64,000 nucleotides of DNA from Setophaga petechia. Its lineage: Eukaryota > Chordata > Aves > Passeriformes > Parulidae. The notes under the pieces were generated by a model. The model ran no database searches. It saw only the letters and a program-made list of their open reading frames with translations, and was not told the origin of the DNA. Both the position numbers and the translations under genes were made by a program. The stretch is taken from the NCBI GenBank assembly GCA_024362935.1, contig JANCRA010000019.1, positions 14,814,501-14,878,500 on the forward strand. The letters run 5' to 3'. Shown here piece by piece: positions 1-14,100 of the stretch (position 1 is the stretch's first letter; each line of letters begins with the position of its first letter).

Positions 1-1900
1 ACACTACTGGATAAAACTCTAGAAGTAGTTCAGATGGAAATAACTTCATGCCAGATCTTGTTTCTTAACCACCTAGCCACCAGACACCTTATCCCTGAGA
101 CCTTGTTTGCCTCTTAATACTTGTGCTACCATATGCTCAGTGGCTTAGCTATAATAGGAGACTGCTACTCTTCCTTATTCCAATCAAATTATATGTTTTT
201 TGGATGCAACAAATGTGAATTTGAATTTGAATCTGGTCAGACTTCAAAGCTGTATAAACCAGGTCTCCATTTCCAGTGCAGTCTGCCGTCTTTTAGTCTA
301 TGAACTAAAAGAAATTTAAAATTATTCCTTATAATACTTTTGGTTTCCACACAGATGCTTTGAAAACGGTACCTTCAGTACATAACTATCTGTTCTTTTC
401 TTTAGTGATGCTTTTCTTTCCACTTCTATACACAGATTCATTGGATATTTAAAAATCTGTCTAGAGATATGGATCATTCCGGATTGCAAACAACTTAGGA
501 TATTGGTGTAAAGTATTAAGATTTAAATTCTTTGCTTGATAATTTTTGAATTGTTTGCTTAAAATGATGGTAATTATTATAAATGTCTTCACCACTGTTG
601 CAACAGACTGATGAATTGACTTCTAATTCTACCTGAATTTGGTTCTATTTAAGTCAGCCAAAAGTAAGACACAGCTGGCTTTTTTAGGACAAAAGACCCA
701 AAATGTGTAGGAGATTAACTATCAGCATATTTCTGGGTTAATTTAAAACTTAACAAACCCTTCACATTTCCTGATTGAGAAACTTTGGAGTTAAATCTGA
801 GAGAAATAAAAATTGTCAGTTTGAGAGTTCATACATTTTTGTAATTTGCAACCATGAAAATGGACAGGGAGCATGAGGTAAGTGGTTACATCTGGATAGC
901 AAAACTATTTGTGAATTCTGCACATTTCTTTGCTTCTAACAGTGCCATTCCTGTACCTTTTCAAGTCATACAGAGGGTAGCCAAACCAAAAGGTACTACC
1001 GAGTTTTATTAGAAAATGTTTTCTCTTTATGTGCTGTTAAAAAGCTCACAGCATTCTAAGTATACTTGAAGATCAGCTATTTTATTTTTACATTATGTTC
1101 CTCTGACTGATTACTAGACCAACTGCCAGGACACGAGAACTGAATACTGGCTTAATACCTTGCATCTAATTTAGAATTCATTGTTATTAAAGATCAGAAT
1201 AGAACTTTTGTTGTCTGCCTTTTTTTATTGTGCTCTTAAGTTTTTTATGGAATACCTGACAGGAGATTCATGGTGGAACTCTCATCCTTTCACACACCAC
1301 CATAAAATTTGAGTATTCAAAAATATTCCTGGTAGGAACATAATAATTTCTGGGTAAGAAAAAAACAACCTTCCACACTGAGTTAATTTTATGAAGAAAT
1401 CTGTTTTGGAGAAGAATCCCCTTCTACACGTGCCTGTTTTGGTCAGTTTTTAAACAATTAAGCATAAAAGGAATACTTTTTGTTCAAAAGTAACAGGACT
1501 CAGGTAGTCCTAAATAAAACCCACTCAGTTACTTATGTTAAACCCTAAGCTCTTTTTTTTCCTACACTGATCTTACCATTTATATATGGGAACAGTCATG
1601 TTAGGTAAATCATGGGTGTTTGTTGGTTTTTTTTTAACTTTAACTTCCTATGATTACAGTTCTCTGGCAGGTCAGATCAAAGCATATTTTGTTGATTGAT
1701 TATGTGAGTTTAATGCCACTCTAAGAACTCATATTTAATTAAAGAACAAGATCAAAAAAGTCTCGCTTTTGATCAATGCAAATTTGGCATATGTTTGAAC
1801 TCTGGACACAAAAGACTAAGCCTGGAAGAGGGACTGAGATCACCATAGTGCTGGCAATCTGTTTGACATCAAATGCCTTCCCTGAGCACAGTCAAATTAT
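1..1900. other. Intergenic, nothing recognised
   Basis: AT-rich unique-looking sequence. The short open frame at 121-303 has no recognisable features. Confidence 0.6.
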
Positions 1901-2330
1901 AGACTCATAGAATTGCAGAGATGTTGGTTAGGAGTGATCTAGTCCAATCCACTTCTTGAAACAGGGCTATTACCAACATCAGACCAGAGCTACCAGATTT
2001 TGAAAATCTCTAAGTCCATAACCATCCTGGGCAACCTGTTCCAGTCCTGTGTTTTTCACTTGATGTCTAATCTGAACACCTCAGGCTGCACTTAGAGGGA
2101 AGTTTTGTTTCTTCATCTATGTCACAGCACTTTACATGGTTGTGAAGAGTTGTATCACCCTGTAGCCTGAACAAGGTCAGCTCTGAGGCTTTCCTCCTGT
2201 ATCCTGTGCTCCATTTTGCCAACACCCCAGTGATATGGGTCCATGTATCAACTGTTGGGGAACTGTGCTGGCTGACACCTGGATGTTGAGGCATCATCCA
2301 CCTGGTAATTTTTCTGTACATGTAAAAATG
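1901..2330 (-). mobile_element. CR1 LINE fragment
   Basis: It starts with the complement of the CR1 3' end (CATAGAATTGCAGAG) and continues through the typical 'GATCTAGTCCAATCC ... GGGCAACCTGTTCCAG' region. It is diverged and has no coding capacity. The distal edge was judged by eye. Confidence 0.75.
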
Positions 2331-5300
2331 TGCTCCTTCAGGATTCTAGACATGATGAGAAATAATGTCTAAAACCTTACTAAAGGCAAATTTGTTACTA
2401 CCCAATCTCTCCAGCTGATTAATAATCTACTCATTTTCCAATTAGAAGGACAAGTAAAAGTCAAATCTGAATTTTCTCTTGAGGAACCAAAAAAAATTTT
2501 TATTTTGTTCCTTAAATGGGGATGACAATGAGAATCTTGAAAATCTCTGTATTATCTACTTTCACTCCTGCAATCCTGTTCTTTTACATTGACATCTCCT
2601 TCAGCTTTATGCATGTTTTATCAGAGAAAGCTGTAAGCCAATATCTGGTAATGATTATGAAATAATATTGTATTTTCAGTGCTGAATAGAAGCTTTCAAA
2701 TTAATTAAAGGTAAAAAGAGAAACAATAAAGCAGCAACTTCAACACTGTGAAAACTGAAAAATAACAAACTTTCCAGCTTTATGTAGAATTACATCAGCA
2801 AATAGCCCATTTATTTGCTAAAATTTTCTAGGCTGGAAAAAAAATGGTTATCTGTGCCACTCGTTCATGTCATTCACGTGTTGTAACAGTCAAACCCTTT
2901 TATCTAGACAAGTCTGGGTTTTTGATCACCAATAGCTCCACCATTTAGGTCACAGGTGACATATCACAATTTTTATAAATTCCTTGTTGTTTCCTAGTTC
3001 CTTTGTTAAATTATTCATCTTACCATTGCTCTTCTAGCCTTGAAAAGCAGAAGTTTTAATACCACATATTGAATCAGAGGATAAAATCCTGCATTCAGAG
3101 TTACTCTGAATCCTTTCATTTATAAGCCTTCTGAGAATGCTTTTATAACAGTAAGCTCTATTTCTGTAATCTTCTGGAGTTACTAAAAAGGATCTGGGAA
3201 AATGATAGTTTAGACTTTCTGTGTGTGTAGTCCATGTGGAGTAAGTGCTCAAGAGGCAACTCTAAAGCTGACAATAAATTGAGCTAAGGTCTATTTTCTG
3301 ACCCAGGAACAAAAAACCTCAAACTAAACACAACTCAAAACAAGAACAACAAAAAAGCACCAAACCACATAAACAAACAAGATTTTAGCTTTCTGGTGAT
3401 AAAAGATGCAAAAATGCAAATGTTTTGGTTGTAGTTGTTGCCCGTAACAGGCAAGAACAGAACCACGATGTGATTAAATTAAGTTGAACATTATCATATC
3501 TTATGGTGCATTGTTCCAGTCAGTTTACTGCGATTTCTATCTTATTTAAATCAAATGCTATGTAATCAACTCAGTAACACCTAACCCCTCTCCCCTCACA
3601 AAAAACACAACCACATATTTAGAACGTGTTTTATTAGAAAAAACTGAGTATAATCAGCACTCTCTTTCCAATTCTACTGAACTTCTACATGGGTTTGCCA
3701 GAAAGTTTAACAGTAAAATGTAAGACATTTAAAGACCCCACTGAAGTATTTTCAGAGATGGGGTACAGATTTTTGAAAATACTTCCCTGCACAGAACAGC
3801 AGGATGCTTAATCCCTAAAAATTCATTGTTGATGGATTATTGAGAGTTCATGATCAATAATACACAGAATTTACCACATTGTGGTGGAAAACTTTGTTAA
3901 CTGCAGTCACCAGATGGAAATCCAAAATGGAATGACAGCAAAAATGTGAGGCAGTTATTATCAATCTTATATCTTAAAATTTAAAACTATGGGAGGTAAA
4001 CTTACTTGCTCCCCTGAGAGAGACTGGATGGGAAATATTCTAAGTGTGGATGTGGGCAGGAGGAAAAAGAAGATGTAAAAGAAAGAAAGATGGAAGGGCA
4101 ATGTGCATTTTAACTTACCTCTGTCTTTCACAGAATCATAGAGAGTAACTCCAAGATGGACCCTTTGATTACACAATGTGCCCTCCTGTAGATTACAAAT
4201 CACAGTCAACTATAGTCATCCTGTATTTTCCTGTAATCTGCATTTTTGTAAAACTTGTCTTTTAAACCAGTATTGGAATACATCAAAGGCTGCACAATTC
4301 TCCATTTTCTTTGCTTGTTCATTGTAATTTTTTAAGAAAGGGCTTTATTGTTGATTGACTATCTCTTACAAAAGTGCTTTCACTACCTTATGCTGATAGA
4401 GCTACCCTGTCAGATTGTAGGAAAAAGGTGGCTAAGAACTACTGCCACATTACAACTCACTTTACTTTTTTCTACAATTTTAGTGTTTTAAAAGTATAGA
4501 CAAAGAACTTTGTTCTGTCTCCTTCTATTCTAGAAAAGTTTCAGCTCCAAATTTCCTTTGCTACAGCCTTGGGATGGAAGTGCGAGCCACTTGTTATGTT
4601 GTCTGAGTATGACTGTCTGTCTCTAGTTAGCTACCACAGAATCTGTCAGCAAATTCTGCATAGAGAAGGAAGCAAGAAAAAAAAATCTGTAAAACAAGTA
4701 TGGAAGGATTTGTGAAGAACATGCATCATATATGATATAAAATAGATCCTATGAAAAGCAGCCACCTAATCTGTAGTAGGAATCTTTTAATTTGAGGTCA
4801 GCCAGAAATGTTGGGGAAATGGAAAAAAAATGAAGTCAGAGCAAGGTTCCCAACTCAGTACTGCTGTTCTCGGTGCACAGGATAATCACAGAAAAGCTTG
4901 TGCACAGAGGGCACCCTTTTTATTTGTAAGCTACACAATTATTAAAATTCTGGTCACAAGTAATTTGAGTAGCATAGCACGTATAAATAAAAGTGATTTG
5001 TAATAATTACTGGTAACATCCTTACACAAATGCATTTTCCCCTGCTTTTATGCAGGAATGGGAGATTAAAGGGAATGCAAATGAAGTTTCAGAGAGTTTC
5101 TATGTAGTTACATTGAGTTTCTCTTAGCAGCACCCATTTAGCTATGAAAAACTCCTCATTCTACTGGTTGTTAGCATGAATTTAAGGCTTGATAATGCAA
5201 GAAAAATCTCATCTTGCATCTCTGTACTCTTTCAGTATTTTGTAGAAAGTAGTCATTAAGAAGTAACAGAACTTGGGAATTAGGTTTAAGACCCACTGAA

Positions 5301-8300
5301 ATACAGATTTATAGTTTGATCCTTTGAGAAGTGGCTAATAGTATTATAGAAATAACTAGATCTGGCCTGATTGCTTTACACATTATTTCTGTCTTCTCAC
5401 TGGAATAATTATCAGAAAAAACAACTAAAGTCTGGATAACTTGTGTCAGAAAAGATGTATTGGAAGGGAATTCTCATCCTCTCATCTTCATGTTCTTCAT
5501 TATCTCTGCCTTATGGTTATATGGTTTGTGTACTTCTTGCTACTCAGAGGAAAGGTTGTACACATCTTTAACACCATGCTTATATACAGAAACCTGCTTT
5601 AGCTACCAGATGACTATCAACAATTTTCTGACACTATTGCTTCATTTTAAGTTCTTTTAAGCTTTTTTTTCAACACGTCAAAATTTCTAAGGCATAAGCA
5701 TAAATTTCTATAAAATTCTTGGTATAGTATAAGTCTTCAGAAAAGCTGCAGACTCTACTGAAAAGTTTTTTTCCCCTGCTTTATTTGGCTAGAAGGGAAG
5801 GTATGTGTAGTTTAATGTCAATCATTTTCACTCAACAGCTCAACACTTCAGGGTCAGAAGTTTGCAGATTTTGTGTATGATGCATTGAAATTTGTTTTTA
5901 ATACTTGCTTATTTATTAAAAGAAAATGGAAAAAAAATACCCCCAAAACAAAACAGAGAGGGTTATGGAATTTTGGTACCTGTAATTTGTGTTTGCAGCT
6001 AATGGTTTATCCAGAAACTCCTGTGAATAAATAGGGAACGTTACGAAAGTAACCTGCACATTGAATGCATCTAATAAGGTTTCTGTAGTTAGAATGTCTA
6101 TTACTATAAACATGAAAAAGACCAGTGAAAGCTTTAATGTAATGTAAATGTATTGATTACAAAAAAACAGATGTTTCATAATTATCTCTCTTTTTTTTTT
6201 CTTTTTGTTATAGAAATTTCTCACAAAAACACAGCTTCTAAAACAATCCCCTGTGCAATATGGTTTACAAGCAATCCACTTTAATCCCATCTACTTTTGG
6301 AAAGAGTGAATCTTCTCTGCACTGTATTTCTATTGCTACAAAATACACCACTCAGTACAAAGCTTGATGCTGAAATGAGCAGTCTTTAGCCAATGCAGGG
6401 AATTCTATTTCTGCCTGTTTTTGACTTTCCATGACAACAGCCACCCTCAATAGGAATGAACTTTCAAACACAATAGTGAAATTAGACACTATAATAGGAA
6501 TGATCAGATTTCCAGAAGCATCATTTAAGAGGTAAGTCTGATGGCTCAGTTACACTCTCATTTAGAAAATCTTACTCTAATGCAAAATATGATGATCGTC
6601 TAGAAAAAAGTGTTTTTTCAATGTGTTCAAGCACTCTCCTAAAGAGTGGAAGAGGTGAAAGAAAAAAAAAATCCTGTATTTTCATTGATAAATGTTCATG
6701 AGAATCAGATGACAGCCTGAAATACACTTCAAGGTATTGTATGCTTCTATAACCCTGATCTTCTCAATGTGAAATTTCTGCCACCAATTTTGCTAAATGT
6801 AAGGAGGCCAAATTATTTGATTACCTTTGCCCAGTATATGTTTTCTCATCCATCAGCTTCTGCATTTTGATTTTGTCTTCTGATTTTAATTTTTATGGAT
6901 GCAGAGAACTAGCTTTTTTTCATCATTGCATAGATAAGGATGATATGTAATATTATTTCCCCACTGTCTACTGACCACTTTATTTTTTACACCTTTTTCA
7001 TGGCCACGACTGAAAGCAGTTTCTCTTTGGCATTGTTTCAGTAATTGTTACTGGACGTTCAATAATTTTCCTTGGTCTACTTATTTTTTTCTTTTCAGTT
7101 TCTCCTATTGTCAAAGTCATTCAGTTTTTCATTCACCAACAGCACAGCATTAACACACACTTCTTTTTCCCCATCAAGAGCATAAATGAATCAGTCTTGT
7201 ACCAACAGCAAATTTTGGAAAAGTCTATACTCATTCTGAATTGCCTATTATACATATTTTCAGTACTTTTAGATATTTTCACTATTTATTTTCCATGCTT
7301 GATCTTCCTTCTAGTCAAAATTCTTGCCTTCTCTAGTTATTCAGCAGATTAATTTCAGCTCATAATTTCCCATAAGATATTATATCCTATTATTCATGCA
7401 AGCATAATTGTGCATGGACTACAGTATGTGTTTCATTAAGCATACAATTTACACCAGCAAAGAAATTTCTACGCTACCGGCTAATTATCTGAAAATTATC
7501 TGAAATTTTGAAATTGATGATCACCCAATTATCTAATCATGACTACATTGGGATGTCTGATTTCTAAGTCAAGTTATATTCTGATATTTTGTTTTATCTT
7601 CATTTCTGTTATTCAGTTTGCCTCTGCCACTTCATACTGAAATATTTCGTTTTATGAAAGCTGAGGCAAACTATTCACTTAGTGTGGGGGCCATATCTAG
7701 ATTATCCTAAATGTCAGTCTCGGTCTTCTTGTTTCTATTGTATTTATTCTGTTTTTCTTTATATTCTCAAAGTGTCTTTTTCCCTATTTATTTTGATATC
7801 CTTTAAAGGTCTAACTCAGCTTGACTTTTCACTATTCTCATTTTATCCCGACACTTCTTGACCTCAAAGATGATTTCTTGGCTGTTCAGTCCTTTTTTCC
7901 ATTCCTTATAGCTCTCCTCTTATTTCTAATATTCTTTTTGTTTATTCATTTAGCTAGGTCTGATGCTCTTCCTTGCGCGTTTTTCTTTTCAAAAGGAAGC
8001 ATGTTCTAGATAGTTTATGAAACTCTGCCTAAGGCTTTCCTCTATATAAAAGTCTTGTGTTTAGGCCAGATGTCTTAATTAACTAGAATTACCCTTTATG
8101 CGATAGAGGAATTTTTTTCCTGTTTTAAAGTGGACCTGTCAATGAACACACATTGGCAATGTTATTTTCCTATTTTGCTGTACCTAAAATGTCTTCAGGC
8201 CAGGTGTGTAATATGACTCTTAGTTGTCTCAGTAATTATGTGGAAACCTTCACATTTTTAAGGCCTCTTTATGAGTAATAGCATTTGTTGCCCAATCTAT

Positions 8301-8431
8301 AATTGGAAAGCAAAATCTCCCACACTGTTAGAATTTACAGGGCCATTGGTCTGAAATAATATTGGAGTGATGCCTCTTCATAGCCTCCCTCAGGCTTCTA
8401 AAATTCTATGAACTTAAGATCAGGAAAATTC
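2331..8431. other. Intergenic, nothing recognised
   Basis: AT-rich DNA. From about 6.8 to 9.2 kb the + strand is notably T- and C-rich, leading into the TTTC tract. No transposon ends or protein matches were seen. Confidence 0.6.
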
Positions 8432-8441
8432 CTCTTTCTTT

Positions 8442-8509
<68 letters not shown>

Positions 8510-8549
8510 TTCTTTTCTTTTCTTTTCTTTTCTTTTCTTTCTTTTCATT

Positions 8550-8625
<76 letters not shown>

Positions 8626-8640
8626 TCTCTCTCACTCTCT
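8432..8640. repeat. Compound microsatellite (TTTC)n-(TTTTC)n-(TTTC)n
   Basis: There are two long TTTC blocks (about 8435-8508 and 8549-8619), separated by a TTTTC block and one CATTT interruption, with a CCCTCTCTCTCTCACTC tail. It is a strict homopurine/homopyrimidine tract about 200 bp long. It creates open frames rich in Phe/Leu/Ser (+) and Lys/Glu/Arg (-) that are artefacts. Confidence 0.98.
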
Positions 8641-9563
8641 TTTTTTTCTCCCTCTTGTTTTTTATTCTTATTTTTTCTGGGCAACTTAGCTATACTCCGT
8701 GTGTGACTCTATTTCTGTTAGTGTCTTTCCAATCCCACTCCATAATTCTGCTCCTTTCATTTTGTTTCCCAAATGGATTGAATGTGTATATGAAATGTTC
8801 ATTTCTTTTTGTTCCTCCATACCACTAACAAGATCAAGTTTCCTACACAGAAAACACACAATCATTTCTTTACAAATTTGTCAATTTCAACTACTGTCAA
8901 TGTTAATATTTTCTTTCCTTGGTTTGTTTATCTTAGAACTAGTGAAATTCTATTCAGCTTTGCTGTATCTTTTAAAAATTGATTTTTTAATCTCTCTTTA
9001 ATAAAACTTAATTTATAGGTTTCATAAATTTCTCAATACATATCTGTTCATCATAAAGATCTTTCGGTTTCACCAACTTAATTTTGAAAAAATCTCTATC
9101 CATACAATCTCAGAAAAGTCCTTTTCCTGTTTACTATATCCCTACTTACTGATTTTCTGACCCATATTTTTTACCCTGCAAATCCTTCACTCCCGTTCTC
9201 AGACATATGGGAATGATTATGTTTTGCAGGAGACTCATTCCAAGTTCACCCACCTAAAACTCCCAAGCTTTCTTTACCGTCTCTCTGAATAAAACTGTGG
9301 CTCCTTGGCCCAAATGTAGTAGCTAATGTCTTTTGGCAGAAACCCTGACTTTTCTCATGCTAATGTCCTTGTTGTAGGTCCTGGCATTAGTAACACAGAT
9401 CTGGGCTTAGGACATCCTCCAAGGTGTTTAAACAGGCAGCTGTAATGTAAAACTCATAGGCCAAATAGAGTACACTTAGCTACTCATTTGGGTTTCTAGG
9501 GCTAAAAGGCAGGATGAACAGCTTTTTCCTAATGACTTTTTCCTTCCAAGGCAATGACTGAAT

Positions 9564-9725
9564 AATCATAGAGTAATAGAAGAGAGCTAGGAGAGGTGCT
9601 CAGGCCCCCTGATCATCTTTGTGGCCTCCTCTGGACTTGCTCCAATAGCTCCATGTCTTCCTTGTGCTGAGGATCCCAGAGCTGGGTGCAGTGGTCCTGG
9701 TAGGGTCTCATGAGGCCCTTCTGAG
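9564..9725 (-). mobile_element. CR1 LINE fragment
   Basis: It begins AATCATAGAG and contains the CR1-typical stretch with GGCCTCCTCTGGACTTGCTC and a following CCCAGAGCTGGGTGCAGTG. It is shortened internally compared with other copies. Confidence 0.75.
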
Positions 9726-10619
9726 GCAGTCAACACATTGAAACGTCTTGAGTAATCGTGATCTACCAGAAGACACATGCTGATGAGTCAGAAAGTACTG
9801 GGTCCCTGTGCTACCTCACTGCAATGTTTTACCAAAAGATAAAAGGAAAAGTGATGAGGTAAGTAAAGTGTGCATATATGGTATTTATAGACACTGTCCA
9901 CCTTCAACTAAACAAGGAATAAAAATTGCAGCACTTAGTAGCCACACCAGTAGTCTGTGCAGTACCAGTAAAAACTCTCAAGTCACGTTTTGTGCCTTTG
10001 GGCTGACTTTCCAGGTATTTTTCTAAAGAATCCATTTAACTCCCCATCACAAAAATTGGCATGTAAAATATGCCCTGAGTTGCAGAAACTGTCTCAAATA
10101 ATCCTTGTTTTTTTAGGGAGGATTCCTTCTTAAAAAATATTTATTCCACAAAGGGGGGTGATGTGTATTTTTCTAAACTTTAACAAAAGATATGTTCTGA
10201 AAATACATTTTCAATAAAAGAAGTTTATTTTGGACTGATACAGCAGTCATGTTTTTTAGCACATTAACAAAATGATCTAGTATTTCTGAGTCCTTGAGCA
10301 TCCATCTGTTGTTATGTTTTTTCCATTGCAGAGAACACACTCAGTCAAGACCACTAAAAAGTCATTTAAGTGACCTGAATGTGAGAAGAATTCAGCTCCA
10401 TGCCATTATTTTCACTCCCGACTCCTATTTCCTTCTCCTGTCCAAAGGAGACAGGACTCTGACTCTATGTGATAGCCAATCCACTTGTCCTTGCATCTTG
10501 TTTCCTTATTCACCCCCTGATGGTCCCCTTCAGGTCCTAAGCCAAAAGTCTAGGTCTGGAAATAGCCATCTTCCTTCAGGACCTGGAGAGGAGTTATGTC
10601 CATATACTGGACCAAGTAT

Positions 10620-11115
10620 AGACTCATAGAATGGTTTGGGTTGGGAGGAACCTTTGAAGATCATCTAGTGCAAGCCCCCTGCAATGATCAGGGCCACCTT
10701 CAATTACATCAAGTTGCTCAGAATCCCATCCAACTCAGCCACAAAAGTTTCCAGGGATGGGGCATCTACCACCTCCTTGGGAACCTTGTTTACCACCTTT
10801 ATTTAAAAAAACATCTTTCTTATATCTAATCCATATTAACCCTCCTTCAATTACCCCTAGCCCTGCTGGAAAAGGTTCTGATAAAATGTTTGTCCCAATT
10901 TTTCTTATACCCCCTTCAAGTACCTGAAAGACTGCTGTAAAGTCCTCCCAGGTCCTTTTCTTCTCCAGACCGAGTAACCCCAGCTCTATGAGCCTTTCTT
11001 CCTAACAGAGGTCCATCCCTCTAATAATCTCCACAGATTGTCCTGGATCTGCTTGAGCAGGTCTATGTCCTTCCTGTGCTGTATCAGCAACATAGCACAT
11101 TTGAGACCTTACCCA
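10620..11115 (-). mobile_element. CR1 LINE 3' region
   Basis: This is a clear CR1 3' end in reverse: CATAGAATGGTTTGGGTTGG at 10625, then the 'CATCTAGTGCAAGCCCCCTG' and 'TTCCAGGGATGGGGCATCTA' segments. About 500 bp, non-coding, 5'-truncated. Confidence 0.88.
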
Positions 11116-14100
11116 GCAGCAAAGACATTTGCAGCTGCTGCTCCAATGCACACCCAGGGATTGGAGATGTGTGGTTCCTTGAGGCAAGTGTATCAAGACC
11201 AGAGAACCTCTGGTCTGGAACCTCAGCTACACTAAGTGCTCTGGACACAGGAATATCAATTGTACTTGAAAGGAAGTAATAAATTGATCAGAATAGCAAA
11301 TAAATATATACAGAAAACATGATTATTTAATGTTGTATTGTAATGGAATTTATTTTGTTCCAAAGCATTTCCTGAAAATAAAATTAGGTTCCATTGCAAC
11401 CAGCATATTTCTATAATCTATTTTTATCACTCTAGACACTGGGGAAATAGTAAAAGTGTTTAACATTCCCTGCTCTATTGATTTAGCCTGAGCCTTTTGG
11501 AATCACTTTATAGACTCATGCAATGGGTGATACTTGCTGCTGAACAACAGGTTAGGTTGTTTTCTCTGTAACTGAGACATGAACAGTCTCTTATGTGGAG
11601 GACATTACATATTTGGCATGCAAGTATGAACTTACCCATAGTTTAGTCTCCCTTCCTGAAAGGTAAAAAGGAATTTACTGGATTAATTATTGGGACTACT
11701 GTACGGCTTAATTAAGCAAGTATTTCAAAATTGTCACATAAGAAGATTAATGCACATGCTAATTTTTTTTTTACAGAGAGGCAATAATTAGTTACAGGAT
11801 TGTACCAGTAATATTTCAACATTGATTACTCCTGCAACTTATCAGCTTTTAAACTGTGGACATATCAGCAATAAACAGAACATGGAAGCCAATGTGTGTT
11901 AACATATATTCTATGTATTATTTTGGAACACACAACCAGCCTACTTCATCATATAAAAGTAATTGCAAAGCATAAAAGTAGATCATTAGAGTGTTCATTT
12001 AGGCACACTTTTTTTCTTGGGCTTTTTAATTTTGAGAAATAGCATATTAGATTCTCTTTCATTTGCTTTGCTTTCAAAAAGCACATGAACAAAATGGCAG
12101 TGTGAGCTGATTCAGCCAGGCTTTGTTTCATCAAACTAAGCAATACATGTGAACTCAAAGAAAGAAGGTGGCTTCTCCCTTTCCCAGTATTGTTGTATGC
12201 TTTCACAAGCAAAACTCTGGGAGATGTAATAAAATAAACAGATTGTTTTTAAACAGATGTTCTTGTGCTGGTCTGCATGGGAACAGCTGATATATGAGGG
12301 AATAGTCTAAGACCCATTACAAAAATAATATTTAAACTGGAACGAGTGCTCTTGTGATTTACACCTAATGTTGTTCTCACTCTGACAGACAGCCAAATGT
12401 TACAGAGAAAACATCCAATGCCTGCTCTCATTTTGAAGCAGCACAGGAGATATGTAGAGAGAAATGTATGAAGGGTGCATGAAACCTTACAGAGTTAGTT
12501 TTAAGATGCATTTCAACAAGTTGTCTGTAATGGGCTTACAGCTACTCTCAAACTTTTTAAAAACCATATATATTTTTAGTAACTAGCTTGGCTTTAAGAC
12601 TAGGTATTTCATGGGTGTCTAGGAGAGATAAATAATAAATTTCTTTTGAGTTTGACTTCTGAGCTACCATTCAAATAACCTGATCCAACAGTGCCCATGG
12701 GAGCTCAGAGCACAGAGCACAATGCTGTATCAAATTTTATGTCAAAATTCTTCAAAATGTATCCCATACTAACTGCTAAATCTGCACTCCCATGAGAGAT
12801 CACCCATCTATTGAAAGCACTCTTTGAGTGCCTAAAGAGGAGAATGAGAATCTTCCAGATGGAAAACCATTGTGGGGGATATCCCATAGACTGGTGAACC
12901 TCTGATAGGGAACACCATGAGCATGAGAAAAGCTTGTCTCACAGAGGATAGAAGAGCAGATGAGTGCAAGGATGTGTACAGAATTTTAGAGGGAAATTAG
13001 GACAGCTGTGCCTCTGAACTCCTGCTAAACTGGAGGAATAAAACCTTATTCCTGGCAAAAAGTGAGATGCTTAGATTTAGGATAGGTTATTTAGATTGGT
13101 CCACAGTTCAGGGGAGTAGTAGAAAAGAGACAAATTCCTGCAAAGAGTGTTTTAGTAAGGGGCGACTTATAAAATCCTATCTCACATTTCATCATCAGAG
13201 TACTAGGAAATAAAGGTGAAAGTATATAAGTATCTGTAATCTTTTATTTCACTTGAAAAACCCATGCCGTGTGGTATACATTCTCTTCATATATGCGCTC
13301 ATAGTCTGATGAGTCATAGATAGTACTATAAGAGCCTATGAAAAAAAAGATTAAAAATTCGAGAAATGGCCTGCTTTAAAAAAGAATTTCCCAGATTTAT
13401 TTTATGAACTCAGACATTTCTTAGAGCACTGCAAGGAGCTTTCGTAGAGATTGACTTAGAAATCAGGTCTGGTGGCAGGTCCTAGTTGCTGCCAAATACC
13501 TCAGTGGGTCATGTCGGGCAGTGATGGCTACTCTGGACTTTAATAAAGATTTTTTTGATAATGTGTCTGGAGTGGCTAGTGCAGAGCATGATGAAAAGGC
13601 CTGTGCCCGTGCCAGTATGGAGCCAAACTAAACATACATAAGCCTGGGATAGCCTAGAGTTGTTCTTATGACCAAAGTTCCAAATAAAACTCAAAATACA
13701 GCAACTTCCTTTTCACTAACTTTTTAAAAAAATCTCAACTGAACTTCTTAGAAAAGTGAGGGGAAAATTATAACTGGAGAGAAAATGTTGCCCGATCCTT
13801 AATGAGATGTCTGGAATTCAGTCAGCCCCCGAGACAGTTCTGGACTAGAGGTCTTATTCCTTTATCCTCTTTCTCCACAAGTCTAGTTCATATAACTACA
13901 AATCAAACTCTAACTTTGAAGACACAGAAGTATATTCCAAATCTTTTTAGTTGTCTTTCTTGTTTGGCAAGAGATGACAACCTTGGATAACATTATTCCA
14001 GTCTGCTCTAGTCTGAAGTTTGCAAGAAAAATCTTCTTTGCTGCTTCATTTTCCTTTTAAAGCGGGAAATTTTCAGGAACATTGGTGATTTGAATGGCAA

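Noticed and set aside
5916..6290. 124-codon minus-strand frame
   Set aside because: Lys-run and hydrophobic segments derive from A/T-rich DNA; no recognisable protein.
8406..8689. Long frames rich in Phe/Leu/Ser or Lys/Glu/Arg
   Set aside because: These are direct translations of the TTTC/TTTTC microsatellite in both directions.
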